Shown piece after piece: positions 1-8,332 of a stretch of 64,000 nt of DNA (positions within the stretch are counted from its first letter, which is position 1; each line of letters opens with the position of its first letter). This DNA is from JACRBR01 sp964371355 (GTDB lineage: Bacteria > Chloroflexota > Dehalococcoidia > DSTF01 > JACRBR01). Location of the stretch: positions 62,001-126,000 of the forward strand of contig CAYJMG010000001.1 in the NCBI GenBank assembly GCA_964371355.1. The letters are read 5' to 3'. Below the pieces are notes generated by a model. It made no database searches. It was not told the DNA's origin and was given only the letters and a program-made list of their open reading frames with translations. Position numbers and translations under genes: made by a program.

Positions 1-313
1 CCTCTCGCTCGGAAGGCAGCACCGGCCCGACCGGCGGGATGCTCGACGTGCCTTCGATCTCCTTCGTCGTCACCAGGAACTCGTTGTTCCCCGTGCTCTG
101 CACCCGGGCGTCCCCATATCCCATGCCCGAAAGCACGTCCTTCACGTCGTCGCTCGTCACCTGCTCCGCGTACCGGAACGAGAACGTCGTGCCGGACGTA
201 AACTCGATCCCCGCCTTCAGGCGCGGCGCGATGAGGAGCGAAATCGCCCCCGGCACCAGGAACAGGATCGAGATGAGGTAAAACCAGTTGCGCTTCGAGA
301 CAAGGTCAAGCAT
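1..313 (-). CDS. secF: SecF, protein-export membrane protein (N-terminal part, runs off the window)
   Basis: SecF pairs with SecD in the inner membrane and uses the proton gradient to help SecYEG complete protein translocation. Only the first 104 codons are present; the gene continues past base 1. Visible are a first membrane segment at about residues 10-30 (WFYLISILFLVPGAISLLIA) and the family signature GIEFTSGT at 35-42, the SecF version of the GxDFxGGT motif. The ATG at 313-311 overlaps the end of secD (TGA at 308-306) by 8 bases, which points to translational coupling. It is the last visible gene of cca-yajC-secD-secF. Identification is firm; completeness cannot be judged. Confidence 0.93.
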   Translation of the reverse strand, partial: MLDLVSKRNWFYLISILFLVPGAISLLIAPRLKAGIEFTSGTTFSFRYAEQVTSDDVKDVLSGMGYGDARVQSTGNNEFLVTTKEIEGTSSIPPVGPVLPSERE

Positions 314-1985
314 CGGCCGCCTCCACACCCGCCACGCCCCGCGTGGACATCGGCGTCTCCGCGTCCGGCTTGTCGTCGGTCCAGAGCCACAACGGGCGCG
401 CCAGCGGCGTGTTCATCGCCAGTCGCAGGAATGTCCGAGTCACCAATATCGCCGAGAACATGCTGATCACCACACCGATTGCCAGCGTTAGCGAGAACCC
501 CTTGATGATGCTCGATCCGAACCGGTCGCCCATCCAGTACAGGATCCCGCACGTGATCAGGGTCGAGACGTTGCTGTCGCGGATCGACGACCAGGCCCGG
601 TGGAAGCCCGCCTCCACCGACGGGATCAGGCTGCGGCCCTTGCGCAGCTCTTCCTTCATGCGCTCGAAGATCAGGATGTTCGCGTCCACGGCCATACCCA
701 CGGACAGCACGAACGCCGCGATGCCCGCCAGCGTCAGCGTCACCGGCCCCGAGCCCGGGATGCCGATCTTGAAGAGCGCCAGCACCACCGCCGCGTACAC
801 GCCCAGCGCCAGGCTCGCCAGCACCCCTGGCAGCCGGTAGTACAGCATCATGTACCCCATGATCAGCAGCATCGCCACGATGCCCGCCTCGACCGAGTGC
901 AGCACCGCCTTGTCACCCAGCGTCGCGTCCACGTCTTGCTGCTGCACGACCTTGAGCGGGACCGGGAACGCGCCGTTGTTCAGGAACGTCTTCAGCCGCT
1001 TCGCGTCGTTCAGCGAGAGACCCGTCGTCCGGCCGCTGTCCGTGATCTGGTCATTGATGAACGGGGCCAGGATCTCACCATCCTCGCCCCGGATAGGCTC
1101 GCCGTCCAGAAACGTCGAAAGCGGCGACCCGATGAGCCTCTGGCTCAGCGATCCGAACACCTTCTTCCCGTCGTCGTTCATACTGAAGAGCAGGATCGGC
1201 TCACCCAGCGAGCCGAAGGTGATCGACGCGTTCGACCTCAGAAACGCACCCGTCATCGTCGTCAACGCGCCGTTCAGGTCGCCCTTCGCCGGCGTCCACA
1301 CGACGAACTCCAAGGCCGGCACCGATTCCAGCGTCGCGTAGTTCGGCGTCTGCCGCGTCACCGTCCCGTCCGTGGCGCGCACATTGATCTGCCCGCTCGC
1401 GTCCACGTCCGGGTCACACGTACCCGGCTTGTACGCTACCTGCCCCGTCACGACGTACGCGATGGGCGCGCCCGTGGCTTGCAGCTGCGCGCCCTCCTGC
1501 AGCGGCTCGCAGAACATCAGTTGCGCCGGCCGCGTGATGTCTCGCGCCACCTGCGCGCTTACACCCGGCAGCTCGACAATCAGTTCATCCGCCCCGGAAC
1601 GCTGTACCGATGACTCCGACACGCCGAAGGGGTTGATCCGGCTCTCGACGATGTCCTTCGCCGCGTCCAGCCCGTCGTCGATCTGCTCCTGCGTGACGTC
1701 CTGTCCCGAAACGTCCGCCTTCAGCTTGATACGCGACCCACCCTGCAGGTCCAACCCCAGCGTCATCCCTTTGCAGTCCGACGCCGGGTTCGTGTTCGTC
1801 TCGTCCGACTTGCACGGAAGATCCACGCCCAGGATCGTGCTCGGCAGCCCCTTCCCCGAAGGCAGCTTCTCCGCAATCGAGTCCGGCAGGTACCGCTCCG
1901 GTTCGTCCGGCCAGATCGCGTACGCGGCCCCCGCCGCCAGCGCGATGATCACGAGGAGGAAGACCCGTTCCCACCACTTCTGCAT
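306..1985 (-). CDS. secD: SecD, protein-export membrane protein
   Basis: SecD forms the SecDF complex that pulls preproteins through SecYEG on the outer face of the membrane. The 559-residue product has one N-terminal membrane helix (about residues 8-25), the first conserved motif LGLDLQGGSR near residue 77, a large extracytoplasmic P1 region, and a C-terminal bundle of helices containing VDANILIFERMKEE from residue 433, the hallmark D-x-N-x-L-I-F-E-R motif of the RND-like core. Length is normal for a stand-alone SecD. The ATG at 1985-1983 shares its A with the yajC stop (TGATG), so the two are coupled. Downstream secF overlaps it by 8 bases. Confidence 0.97.
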   Translation of the reverse strand: MQKWWERVFLLVIIALAAGAAYAIWPDEPERYLPDSIAEKLPSGKGLPSTILGVDLPCKSDETNTNPASDCKGMTLGLDLQGGSRIKLKADVSGQDVTQEQIDDGLDAAKDIVESRINPFGVSESSVQRSGADELIVELPGVSAQVARDITRPAQLMFCEPLQEGAQLQATGAPIAYVVTGQVAYKPGTCDPDVDASGQINVRATDGTVTRQTPNYATLESVPALEFVVWTPAKGDLNGALTTMTGAFLRSNASITFGSLGEPILLFSMNDDGKKVFGSLSQRLIGSPLSTFLDGEPIRGEDGEILAPFINDQITDSGRTTGLSLNDAKRLKTFLNNGAFPVPLKVVQQQDVDATLGDKAVLHSVEAGIVAMLLIMGYMMLYYRLPGVLASLALGVYAAVVLALFKIGIPGSGPVTLTLAGIAAFVLSVGMAVDANILIFERMKEELRKGRSLIPSVEAGFHRAWSSIRDSNVSTLITCGILYWMGDRFGSSIIKGFSLTLAIGVVISMFSAILVTRTFLRLAMNTPLARPLWLWTDDKPDAETPMSTRGVAGVEAADA

Positions 1986-2311
1986 CAGCCGCTCTTCCCC
2001 TCTGTATTCGTCATCCGCTGCGAATGCACCGTCTGCCCCTCCGCGACCCGCTGCGCGATAGCCGACGCCAGCGCGTTCACCACCACCCCGTTCCCGAAGT
2101 CAATCATGACTTGTACCGGCCCGTGCTCAGGGATGTGGATCTCCTTGATTGTCCCCAGGAACCCGCCCGTCGTCAGGATCTCGTCCCCAATCTTCAGCTT
2201 CTCCATGTCCCGCTTGCGGCCGCTCTTCTCCAGCCGCGGCCTCAGCAGGAACCAGTACAGCGCCAGGATCAGCCCGGCGGTGAGCAGGATCTCGATTTCA
2301 AGCTGGCTCAT
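1985..2311 (-). CDS. yajC: YajC, Sec translocon accessory subunit
   Basis: Small single-span protein that associates with SecDF. The 108-residue product has one N-terminal hydrophobic helix (about residues 8-24, ILLTAGLILALYWFLLRP) followed by a basic stretch and the typical YajC soluble domain with KIGDEILTTGGFLGTI at about 40-55. A longer open frame extends upstream, but the ATG at 2311-2309 gives the usual family length and overlaps the cca stop as ATGA, so this start is preferred. It sits between cca and secD in a run of overlapping genes, so all four are probably made from one transcript. Confidence 0.94.
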   Translation of the reverse strand: MSQLEIEILLTAGLILALYWFLLRPRLEKSGRKRDMEKLKIGDEILTTGGFLGTIKEIHIPEHGPVQVMIDFGNGVVVNALASAIAQRVAEGQTVHSQRMTNTEGKSG

Positions 2312-3819
2312 CGTCCCGTTGCGCCTTCGCCGGCGCCGTCCGCGGCGCGCCGCACAAACTCCAGCGCCGCCTCGCGCGTCTCCACTTCCCCCGCTGCCTG
2401 CGCCTCGCGGAGCGCTTCCAGCAGCTCCCCGATCGCCGGTCCGGCCGGCATGCCCAGCTCCTTCATCACGTCGTTTCCCGTCAGGAGCCGAGGCGGGTTT
2501 ACTATACCCTCCTCCTCCATCGAACGCACGAGAAGGCTGTTCATATACGCTACGTGCCTTGACCAACCGTCGGACGTCATTGACGGACCCCGCGAGGCCG
2601 CCGCGTCAGCCAGCGAGAGCAGCAGCACGCCCGGCACCGCGTCGCCCAGCGCGCGATAGAACCGGTACAGCGCGCGTGGCGTCGGCACCTCGCCTGCCTG
2701 CGCGAGCTGCACCGGGCGCAGGTGCTCTGCCACCAGCCTCGACACGAACCGCACCTCGCTCGCCGAGAACCGCAATCGTCGCATTACCCGTGCCGCGATA
2801 ACCGCGCCCTCGTCCCCGTGCCCGAGGAACCGCACCCGCCCGTCATCGTCGACGGTCCGCGTCTGCGGCTTCGCCACGTCGTGCAGCAGCGCTGCGAGCT
2901 TCAGCAGCGACGCGCGCGTCCGCCCCTCGCTCAGCTCCTCCGCCAGGTACGCCCGCAACCCTCCTTCGCACCACGCGAACGCGCCCCACAGCCCGTCCCG
3001 CAGCCATACCTGCGTTCCGCGCGCGCCGGGCGGCCCCAGCATGACGTCCATTGCCTCCACCGCGCGCAGCCCGTGCTCGAACACGTCGTACACGTGCCAA
3101 TCGGGCGCCTGCGTCACTCCGCGTCCGGACGTCAACTCCGGCAGCAACGCGTCCAGGAGCTTCAGCGAGTCCAGCAGCACCACAGCGCGGTACGCGTCCT
3201 CCAGCGCGAAGATCCGCGCCAGCTCGTCGCGCCGCCGCTCCGCTGCCGCCCGTAGCACGTCCGGCGCGAGCGTCCGGATGACATCCCGCGTCCGCGTGTC
3301 AATCGCGAACCCCAGCTCCGACGCTATCCGCGCCGCCCGCAACAGCCGCAGCGGGTCGGCGTCGAACACGTCCGGCCCGTTCATCCGCAAGACGCGAGCC
3401 ATCAGGTCGTCCACGCCGCCACCGCGGTCAATCACGCTCGCCTGTCCCAACGGCACAGCCAGCGCGTCGATCGTGAAGTCCCGGCGCCGCAGGTCCTGCT
3501 CGAGCGACCCCTGCAGTTGCGCCACGTCGATGTAGTCGACGCCCTCGTCGTGACCGCGAGGCATCACCACGCGCGCGACCGCGTTCACGTCGTCCAGCTC
3601 GACGAAGTGCCCGTCGAACGCCGCCGCCAGCCGCCGCGCGAAGGCCATCGCCTCGCGGTCGACAGCAAGGTCGAGGTCACGCGCCTCACGCCTCAGCAGT
3701 ACATCGCGCACTGTCCCGCCCACGACGTACACGGTCACGCCCGCCTCCGTGGCGAGCGGCACGATCGCGTCGATCAGCTTCATGAGTCGCGTTGGTGGTT
3801 GAAAAGAGGGTCCCGTCAT
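2308..3819 (-). CDS. cca: CCA-adding tRNA nucleotidyltransferase / poly(A) polymerase family, with HD domain
   Basis: Adds or repairs the 3'-terminal CCA of tRNAs, or belongs to the closely related poly(A) polymerases (class II nucleotidyltransferases). The 503-residue protein shows the nucleotidyltransferase motif GGTVRD at 34-39, the metal-binding pair D48 and D50 in RDLDLAVD, RRRDFTIDAL at 111-120 and DPLRLLRAAR at 155-164. A C-terminal HD phosphohydrolase-like domain has LLHDVAKP with H313 and D314. A second ATG (residue 13) would trim the N terminus; neither start has a clear Shine-Dalgarno sequence. It is the first gene of the operon with yajC-secD-secF, overlapping yajC by four bases. 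The CCA versus A-only specificity cannot be told from sequence alone. Confidence 0.9.
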   Translation of the reverse strand: MTGPSFQPPTRLMKLIDAIVPLATEAGVTVYVVGGTVRDVLLRREARDLDLAVDREAMAFARRLAAAFDGHFVELDDVNAVARVVMPRGHDEGVDYIDVAQLQGSLEQDLRRRDFTIDALAVPLGQASVIDRGGGVDDLMARVLRMNGPDVFDADPLRLLRAARIASELGFAIDTRTRDVIRTLAPDVLRAAAERRRDELARIFALEDAYRAVVLLDSLKLLDALLPELTSGRGVTQAPDWHVYDVFEHGLRAVEAMDVMLGPPGARGTQVWLRDGLWGAFAWCEGGLRAYLAEELSEGRTRASLLKLAALLHDVAKPQTRTVDDDGRVRFLGHGDEGAVIAARVMRRLRFSASEVRFVSRLVAEHLRPVQLAQAGEVPTPRALYRFYRALGDAVPGVLLLSLADAAASRGPSMTSDGWSRHVAYMNSLLVRSMEEEGIVNPPRLLTGNDVMKELGMPAGPAIGELLEALREAQAAGEVETREAALEFVRRAADGAGEGATGR

Positions 3820-3886
3820 GGCCGAAACGGCCGCGGCATGACGCGCCCACGCCGGGTCGCCCCAACACGCCGCGCGGCCGCGCGCG

Positions 3887-4408
3887 TCACACCAGCACCG
3901 CTTCCGGCGTTTCGGCGTCGCGGTCGTCGATCGACGGGCGCACCGGGATCAGCTCGTCCGGGCTCCGCAGGTAGTCGATGTACAGCACCCCGTTGGTGTG
4001 GTCGATCTCGTGCTCCAGCGCCTGGGCCAGCAGCGTGTCCACCGCCTTCAGCCGGATCTCCCGGCCCTCGCGGTTCAGCGCCTTCACCGTCACCTGCCGC
4101 GATCGGTTGATCTCCGCCTGGTACCCCGGCACCGAGAGGCACCCCTCCCACAGCCGCCGCTCGCCGGCGTGCTTCACCACCTCAGGGTTGATCAACTCCA
4201 GCAGCCCGTCGTCCGGCGTCTCGATCACCACGATCCGCAGCGACACGCCCACCTGCGGCGCCGCCAGCCCTACGCCGTGCGCCCCGTGCATCGTTACGAT
4301 CATGTCGTCGATCAGCCGCTGGATCGACCCATCGATCTTCCGCACCCTCTTGGCGGCCGTACGCAACACCGGATCCCCGGCGATCCGGATCGGCAAGATA
4401 CCACTCAT
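3887..4408 (-). CDS. def: Peptide deformylase
   Basis: Removes the formyl group from the N-terminal methionine of new proteins. All three active-site motifs are intact: GVGLAAPQ at 45-52, EGCLS at 88-92 (metal ligand C90) and HEIDH at 133-137 (metal ligands H133 and H137, catalytic E134). At 173 residues it is of normal length with a short C-terminal tail. It is transcribed alone on the minus strand. A GATAAT box at 4422-4417 lies 8 nt before the ATG and no Shine-Dalgarno sequence is present, so a near-leaderless message is likely. fmt is not next to it, unlike in many genomes. Confidence 0.97.
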   Translation of the reverse strand: MSGILPIRIAGDPVLRTAAKRVRKIDGSIQRLIDDMIVTMHGAHGVGLAAPQVGVSLRIVVIETPDDGLLELINPEVVKHAGERRLWEGCLSVPGYQAEINRSRQVTVKALNREGREIRLKAVDTLLAQALEHEIDHTNGVLYIDYLRSPDELIPVRPSIDDRDAETPEAVLV

Positions 4409-4416
4409 GCAGGAAG

Positions 4417-4422
4417 ATTATC
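4417..4422 (-). promoter_or_regulatory. -10 box of def
   Basis: GATAAT on the minus strand, 8 nt before the def ATG. No convincing -35 is seen. It fits the start-proximal -10 pattern repeated across the window. Confidence 0.45.
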
Positions 4423-4480
4423 GGAGCCGCGCCCGCACCGGCCAGCACCCTGCTCAGTCCTCTACTGTTCGGTTGCGGCC

Positions 4481-4502
4481 TGTCCCCCGTCCACCTGTCC
4501 CC
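4481..4502. repeat. Degenerate TGTCCCC heptamer array after the DinB-like gene
   Basis: Three units, TGTCCCCC, GTCCACC and TGTCCCC, run directly into the stop codon of the minus-strand DinB-like gene, so that strand reads TAG followed at once by GGGACAG. It belongs to the same family as arrays at 5861, 15208, 19305, 23177, 24332 and 26664. Confidence 0.85.
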
Positions 4503-4996
4503 TACGCAGGCGCAGCCGCGTACCGGTCGCACAGCCTCCGCAACTGCCACAGGTGCGCCAGGTCGTGTTCGTTCATCTCCCGCGCGCACTGGAGGATCGT
4601 TAGCGGCCCCAGATACGGGTGCACGCCTCGCCGCTCCCAGTCCCCGTCATCCAACGACCACAGCAGATACACCGCTTGCTGCCGCCGCACGCCCAGCTCG
4701 TCCATCACGTCGAAGGTGGTCTCGTCGCCGTCCCTCTCGCACGCGATCGAGTCGCCATCGAACGCCTCGATCTTCGGCTCTTCCAGCCGCACGATCCGCT
4801 CCAGCCGCTCGACATACCGGCGCTCCATCTCGTTCATGTGCACGACCAGCTCGCGCACCGACCACTCATCCTCCACCGGCCGCTCGCCCAGCGCGTCGTC
4901 GTCCAGCTCCCAGATCAGCGATTCCATCGCGTGCGCGGTCTCGCGCAGCGCCTTCAGCAGCCACGCCTTCGCGTCGTACTCCGGTACGGGCCTCAT
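4502..4996 (-). CDS. DinB/YfiT-like four-helix metal-binding protein
   Basis: A member of the DinB-like superfamily, whose proteins form a four-helix bundle with a three-histidine metal site; some are thiol transferases, most have no known substrate. With the start at 4996 the product has 164 residues. The likely metal ligands are H53 in WSVRELVVHM and H144 and H148 in HDLAHL near the C terminus, the usual spacing of the family. The start was chosen because GGAGG lies 7 nt upstream; an in-frame ATG at 5029 lacks this. The stop codon is formed at the edge of a heptamer repeat array. The function is not known. Confidence 0.8.
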   Translation of the reverse strand: MRPVPEYDAKAWLLKALRETAHAMESLIWELDDDALGERPVEDEWSVRELVVHMNEMERRYVERLERIVRLEEPKIEAFDGDSIACERDGDETTFDVMDELGVRRQQAVYLLWSLDDGDWERRGVHPYLGPLTILQCAREMNEHDLAHLWQLRRLCDRYAAAPA

Positions 4997-5102
4997 GCGT
5001 GCGCCTCCGCACGATCGCCGCATCATCACAGGGCGATCATCGCGATCCTACGCTTCTCATCCTGCCGTTACAAGTACCGGCGCGTCACAATTCCACTCTT
5101 CA

Positions 5103-5108
5103 TACAAT
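5103..5108 (+). promoter_or_regulatory. -10 box of the uracil-DNA glycosylase gene
   Basis: TACAAT followed by 6 nt and the GTG start. There is no Shine-Dalgarno sequence, so the transcript probably begins at or next to the start codon. No clear -35 is present. Confidence 0.5.
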
Positions 5109-5114
5109 GTTCGC

Positions 5115-5738
5115 GTGACAGCAATAGCGTCTCCTCGCGTCGACGCCGCCACGCTGGCCGAACTGTGCGACGACGTGCGGTCATGCACGGCGTGCGACCG
5201 CGTCGCGTATACCCACGCGCTCGGCCCAGCGAACGGCCCGCTCGGCGCGCGCGTCCTCTTCGTCGCCGAAGCGCCCGGCCGTCGCGGCGCCGCCGTCACC
5301 GGCGTCCCCCTCACCCGCGACGAGTCCGGCCGCCGCTTCCAAGCGTTTCTCGCCCTCGCCGGGCTCCGCCGCGAGGACGTCTTCGTCACCAACGCCGTCC
5401 TCTGCAACCCGCTCACGGCATCCGCCACCAACCGCCCGCCGTCACCGCGCGAGGCCGCCCGCTGCCGCCCCCACCTCGAGCGCACCCTCGATCTTGTGCG
5501 CGCGCCGGTCGTCGTCGCCCTCGGCCGCGTCGCACTCGAATCCCTCCGGGCGATCGCCCAACACCACGCCGACCTCCCTCGCGACGCCGCCCGCCCCATC
5601 CCCTGGCACACGCGCGCGCTCGACCGCATCCTCATCCCCCTCTACCACCCCGGCCGCCAGTCCACCCTTCACCGCCCCCACGAACAACAGGAGGCTGACT
5701 GGCGCGCCCTCGGCATCGTCATCGCCAATCACTTCTGA
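5115..5738 (+). CDS. Iron-sulfur uracil-DNA glycosylase (family 4/5 type)
   Basis: Excises uracil from DNA as the first step of base excision repair. The 207-residue protein has four cysteines placed as in Fe-S glycosylases: C24 and C27 (CTAC), C97 and C117. Motif A is EAPGRRG at about 52-58, longer than in classic family 4 enzymes, and motif B is the HPG of YHPGRQS near residue 183. The open frame extends far upstream, but that part has no family similarity. GTG at 5115 is chosen because a TACAAT box lies 6 nt before it. The exact subfamily (4, 5 or a relative) is uncertain. Confidence 0.82.
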   Translation: MTAIASPRVDAATLAELCDDVRSCTACDRVAYTHALGPANGPLGARVLFVAEAPGRRGAAVTGVPLTRDESGRRFQAFLALAGLRREDVFVTNAVLCNPLTASATNRPPSPREAARCRPHLERTLDLVRAPVVVALGRVALESLRAIAQHHADLPRDAARPIPWHTRALDRILIPLYHPGRQSTLHRPHEQQEADWRALGIVIANHF

Positions 5739-5751
5739 CTCAGGCCAACCG

Positions 5752-5890
5752 CATCTGCTGTCTGTCTGCTCTCAGCTCTCTATTTGTCTGTTGTCAGCTG
5801 TCTGTTCCTCCCCGCTTTGCTGGTTCCCTTTGCTCTTCGCCCTCTTCCCCCTCCCCACGCTGTCCCCTGTCCCCTCGTCCCCTGTAATCT
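5752..5890. repeat. Low-complexity tract with degenerate 7-mers and a TGTCCCC array
   Basis: The gap before the next gene starts with a CTGTCTG/CAGCTCT-like tract at 5752-5808 with loose period 7. It continues through a pyrimidine-rich stretch and ends in TGTCCCC, TGTCCCC and TCGTCCCC at 5861-5882. TAATCT at 5885-5890 could be a -10 box 8 nt before the following ATG. Confidence 0.6.
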
Positions 5891-5898
5891 GACCAAGA

Positions 5899-6750
5899 AT
5901 GAACCTCGACGCACTCCCCTATACCTCCTACATCGTCCTCCTCGAGTTCGCCGTCGGCAGTCTGTTCATCTGCGTCTTCGCCGACTGGCGCGGGCGCGTC
6001 GCCGCCAGCTTCGTGAAGTTCAGCGCCGCCATGGTCGTCCCCGCGGCGCTCGTCATGGTCCTCAACTCCCTCGTCCTCGACCCCGACGCCGCGGCCGGCG
6101 GCTACCGCCTCGACGACGCCCTCAACGGCTGGGTCCGCGCCTTGAGCACCGCCTTCCTCGTCGCCACCCTCCCCTACAACTGGGCCGTCTTCCGCGAGGA
6201 CCGTCATCTCTCGATGATCACCGGCCTGGGAGCTAGCGCCGTCGGCCTCGCCCTCATCGCCGTCGTCGCCCTGTTTGTCAGCCCCCCCACCTGGGGCGTC
6301 GCTGGCGCCCTGCTCAGCATCACCGCCGGTACGCTCGCGGTCGGACTCGTAGTCCTCGCCATGACGCTGGGCCACTGGTACCTCATGACCCCTCGCCTCC
6401 CCCGCGAGCCCCTTTCCGAACTCACCTTGCTCCTCGCCGCCGCCCTCGGCGTCCAGCTCCTGCTCCTCGTCGTCAACGCCGTCATCCCCGTGCGCGAGGC
6501 CCCCGATCCCTCCGCCTTCCTCGGCTCCACCACGCTGGGCCAGAACCCGGCCTTCTGGCTGCGGATCGCCATCGGGCTCGTCTTCCCCGCAGTCCTCGCT
6601 TACATGTCGTTCGTGTCGAGCAAGGGCTACCCCGCCAACGAGAACGCCATGATGTCCGCCACCGGCCTGCTGTACATCGCCGTCGGCGCCGTACTGGTTG
6701 GCGAGGTGCTTGCCCGCGGCCTGCTGTTTCTCACCGCGAAGCCGGTCTGA
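5899..6750 (+). CDS. Polytopic membrane protein of unknown function
   Basis: A 283-residue protein with about eight hydrophobic segments, roughly at residues 10-27, 35-54, 80-97, 112-135, 140-163, 175-198, 218-238 and 254-280. A GHWYLMTPRLPREP loop lies near residue 160. I do not recognise the family. The first residues may be outside the membrane with the first helix acting as signal anchor. Two bases separate its stop from the histidine phosphatase start (TGA-CC-ATG), so the two are probably translated from one mRNA. Nothing in the sequence gives a reaction. Possible relatives are small respiratory-chain or transporter-like membrane proteins, but this is a guess. Confidence 0.75.
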   Translation: MNLDALPYTSYIVLLEFAVGSLFICVFADWRGRVAASFVKFSAAMVVPAALVMVLNSLVLDPDAAAGGYRLDDALNGWVRALSTAFLVATLPYNWAVFREDRHLSMITGLGASAVGLALIAVVALFVSPPTWGVAGALLSITAGTLAVGLVVLAMTLGHWYLMTPRLPREPLSELTLLLAAALGVQLLLLVVNAVIPVREAPDPSAFLGSTTLGQNPAFWLRIAIGLVFPAVLAYMSFVSSKGYPANENAMMSATGLLYIAVGAVLVGEVLARGLLFLTAKPV

Positions 6751-6752
6751 CC

Positions 6753-7316
6753 ATGCGAGCGCTCTACCTCGTCCGTCACGCCACGCCCGCTGTCCAGCCC
6801 AACGTGCCCGCCGTCGAGTGGCCCCTCGCCGATCGCGGCATCGACGAAGCCCGTGCCCTCGCCCAGGTTGCCCGCGAGTGGGACCTGCGCGCCGTCTATG
6901 CCAGCCGCGAGCCCAAGGCGCAGTCGACCGCCCTCATCGTCGCCGAGCCGTCGCTGATCCCCGTGCATGTCGTCGAAGGATTCGAGGAGCTGCGAATCGA
7001 CCAGTGGATCGGCAACTCCGACGAGTTCGCCGACACCGTCCGCCAGATCCTGGAGCAGCCCACCCTCAGCCTGCGCGGCGCCGAGCGCGCCACCATCGCC
7101 GCCGATCGCTTCGCCGCCGCCATCCGCATCGTCGAGCAGGGGCCGTTCCCCGCCGCCGCCGTCACGCACGGCCGCGTGCTCAGCGCGTGGCTCGGCCGCA
7201 CATTAAGGCTCGAGGACCCGTTCGCTCTCTGGCGCTCCATCCCCATGCCCGGCTGGACGCGCCTCGATCTCGACGACCTGCGCGCCGCCACGATGGAACC
7301 TTTCCAGGGCCTCTAG
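6753..7316 (+). CDS. Histidine phosphatase superfamily protein (phosphoglycerate-mutase-like)
   Basis: A phosphohydrolase or mutase that works through a phosphohistidine. The 187-residue product begins with LVRHATP, giving the catalytic RH pair at residues 8-9. It has a second conserved patch in VYASREPKAQSTA and the distal histidine in VTHGR near residue 138. The substrate is unknown: family members act on sugar phosphates, cobalamin precursors or RNA fragments. It follows the membrane protein by two bases. Its stop codon lies in a CTAG shared with the stop of the convergent sucrase/ferredoxin-like gene. Confidence 0.85.
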   Translation: MRALYLVRHATPAVQPNVPAVEWPLADRGIDEARALAQVAREWDLRAVYASREPKAQSTALIVAEPSLIPVHVVEGFEELRIDQWIGNSDEFADTVRQILEQPTLSLRGAERATIAADRFAAAIRIVEQGPFPAAAVTHGRVLSAWLGRTLRLEDPFALWRSIPMPGWTRLDLDDLRAATMEPFQGL

Positions 7317-8332
7317 CCGGCTGCCGTCATCGCTACGTGCCGGACGACGCGCGTCAGCCGCTTCACGCGGTACTGCGGCGCTTCATGCCCGGCCTCCAGC
7401 CCGCATCCGCCGAGCGCCACGCTGCCCGTGCATACCACGCTCGCGACGAAGGCGCCCTCGTCCTCGCCGTGCGGGTCGCGGTACTCGATCCGCACAGCCA
7501 TCGTCCCCGCGCGCTCGTCCCGGCACAGCACCTCGCCGCGTTTCGCAATGTCCAGCCATCGCCAGCCCATCCGGAGCAACAGCTCGCGGTCGACAACCGA
7601 CACCGCCGGATCCGCCAGCCCGCTCGCCCCGCGATAGTGCCGTGACAACCGCTCGGGGACGCCGCGTCGGCGCACGATCATCGCCATCGCCGCCTCGTCC
7701 AGCCGTCCCCAGAACCGCATCGCCGGCAGCTCGAGCGCGGTAGGCGCGAACCGGTGCCCGCCGAAGTGACTCGCCCGCCACACGCGCACCGCCCCGGCGC
7801 TCGCGTCCGCCCACTGCCGCATCGACCGGTACGCCGGATAACCCAGCCGCCCGCAACACGCGTCCACGCTCCCGTGCGTGCACATCAGCAGGTCACGAGC
7901 GCCGCTCTCCGCCACCTCGTACGCCGCGAACGCCGCGTCGTACTCGCCGGTCCCGCACAGCCACGCCAGCAGCGCCGGCGCGCGGTCGCGAGGCGCGACG
8001 AACTCCCGCCGCTCGTACGCCGCGAACATCCCGCCCGGCCTGCGCAGCCAGATCACGCGCGCCCCGCCAGCCGGGCCGTACGCCGCATCCGGCACGATCG
8101 CCAGGAAGTACGCGCGCAATCCCTCGGCCCACTGTCGCTGCCACACGCGCCACACGTCGCCGCCCAGCGCGCCCTTCGCGTCCGCCGGCCACGGCAGCGG
8201 CGACTCGATCAGCGCCATCGCCTCCGGCGACCACGCCGTACCGATCATGTCCTCGCCCGCCGCGCTCGACACGGCCGAGCACAGCGCCCGCCCTCCGGCG
8301 TCGACGCCGTTGCCGTCGACGCCTTCAGTCAC
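7313..8332 (-). CDS. Sucrase/ferredoxin-like family protein (thioredoxin-fold, probable 2Fe-2S)
   Basis: Belongs to the sucrase/ferredoxin-like family (PF06999), proteins with a thioredoxin-like ferredoxin fold thought to bind a 2Fe-2S cluster. The clearest signatures are CTHGSVDACCGRLGYP near residue 145 and ASHFGGHRFAPT near residue 185, both very typical of the family. A GTG start at 8332 is chosen: it overlaps the stop of the upstream DUF151-type gene by 8 bases with a purine-rich stretch before it. A longer frame up to 8407 would overlap that gene heavily. The product is 339 residues. The convergent histidine phosphatase ends in the same CTAG. Substrate or redox partner is unknown. Confidence 0.85.
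   Translation of the reverse strand: MTEGVDGNGVDAGGRALCSAVSSAAGEDMIGTAWSPEAMALIESPLPWPADAKGALGGDVWRVWQRQWAEGLRAYFLAIVPDAAYGPAGGARVIWLRRPGGMFAAYERREFVAPRDRAPALLAWLCGTGEYDAAFAAYEVAESGARDLLMCTHGSVDACCGRLGYPAYRSMRQWADASAGAVRVWRASHFGGHRFAPTALELPAMRFWGRLDEAAMAMIVRRRGVPERLSRHYRGASGLADPAVSVVDRELLLRMGWRWLDIAKRGEVLCRDERAGTMAVRIEYRDPHGEDEGAFVASVVCTGSVALGGCGLEAGHEAPQYRVKRLTRVVRHVAMTAAG

Noticed and set aside
600..1613. Long plus-strand open frame opposite secD
   Set aside because: It is an Arg/His/Pro-rich shadow of a high-GC gene. Similar frames lie opposite or in other frames of priA, ligD, cca and etfA and were all dropped.
4396..4501. Short RNA gene between def and the DinB-like gene
   Set aside because: The 93-bp gap has only the heptamer array and the end of the def promoter; no stable conserved structure could be drawn.
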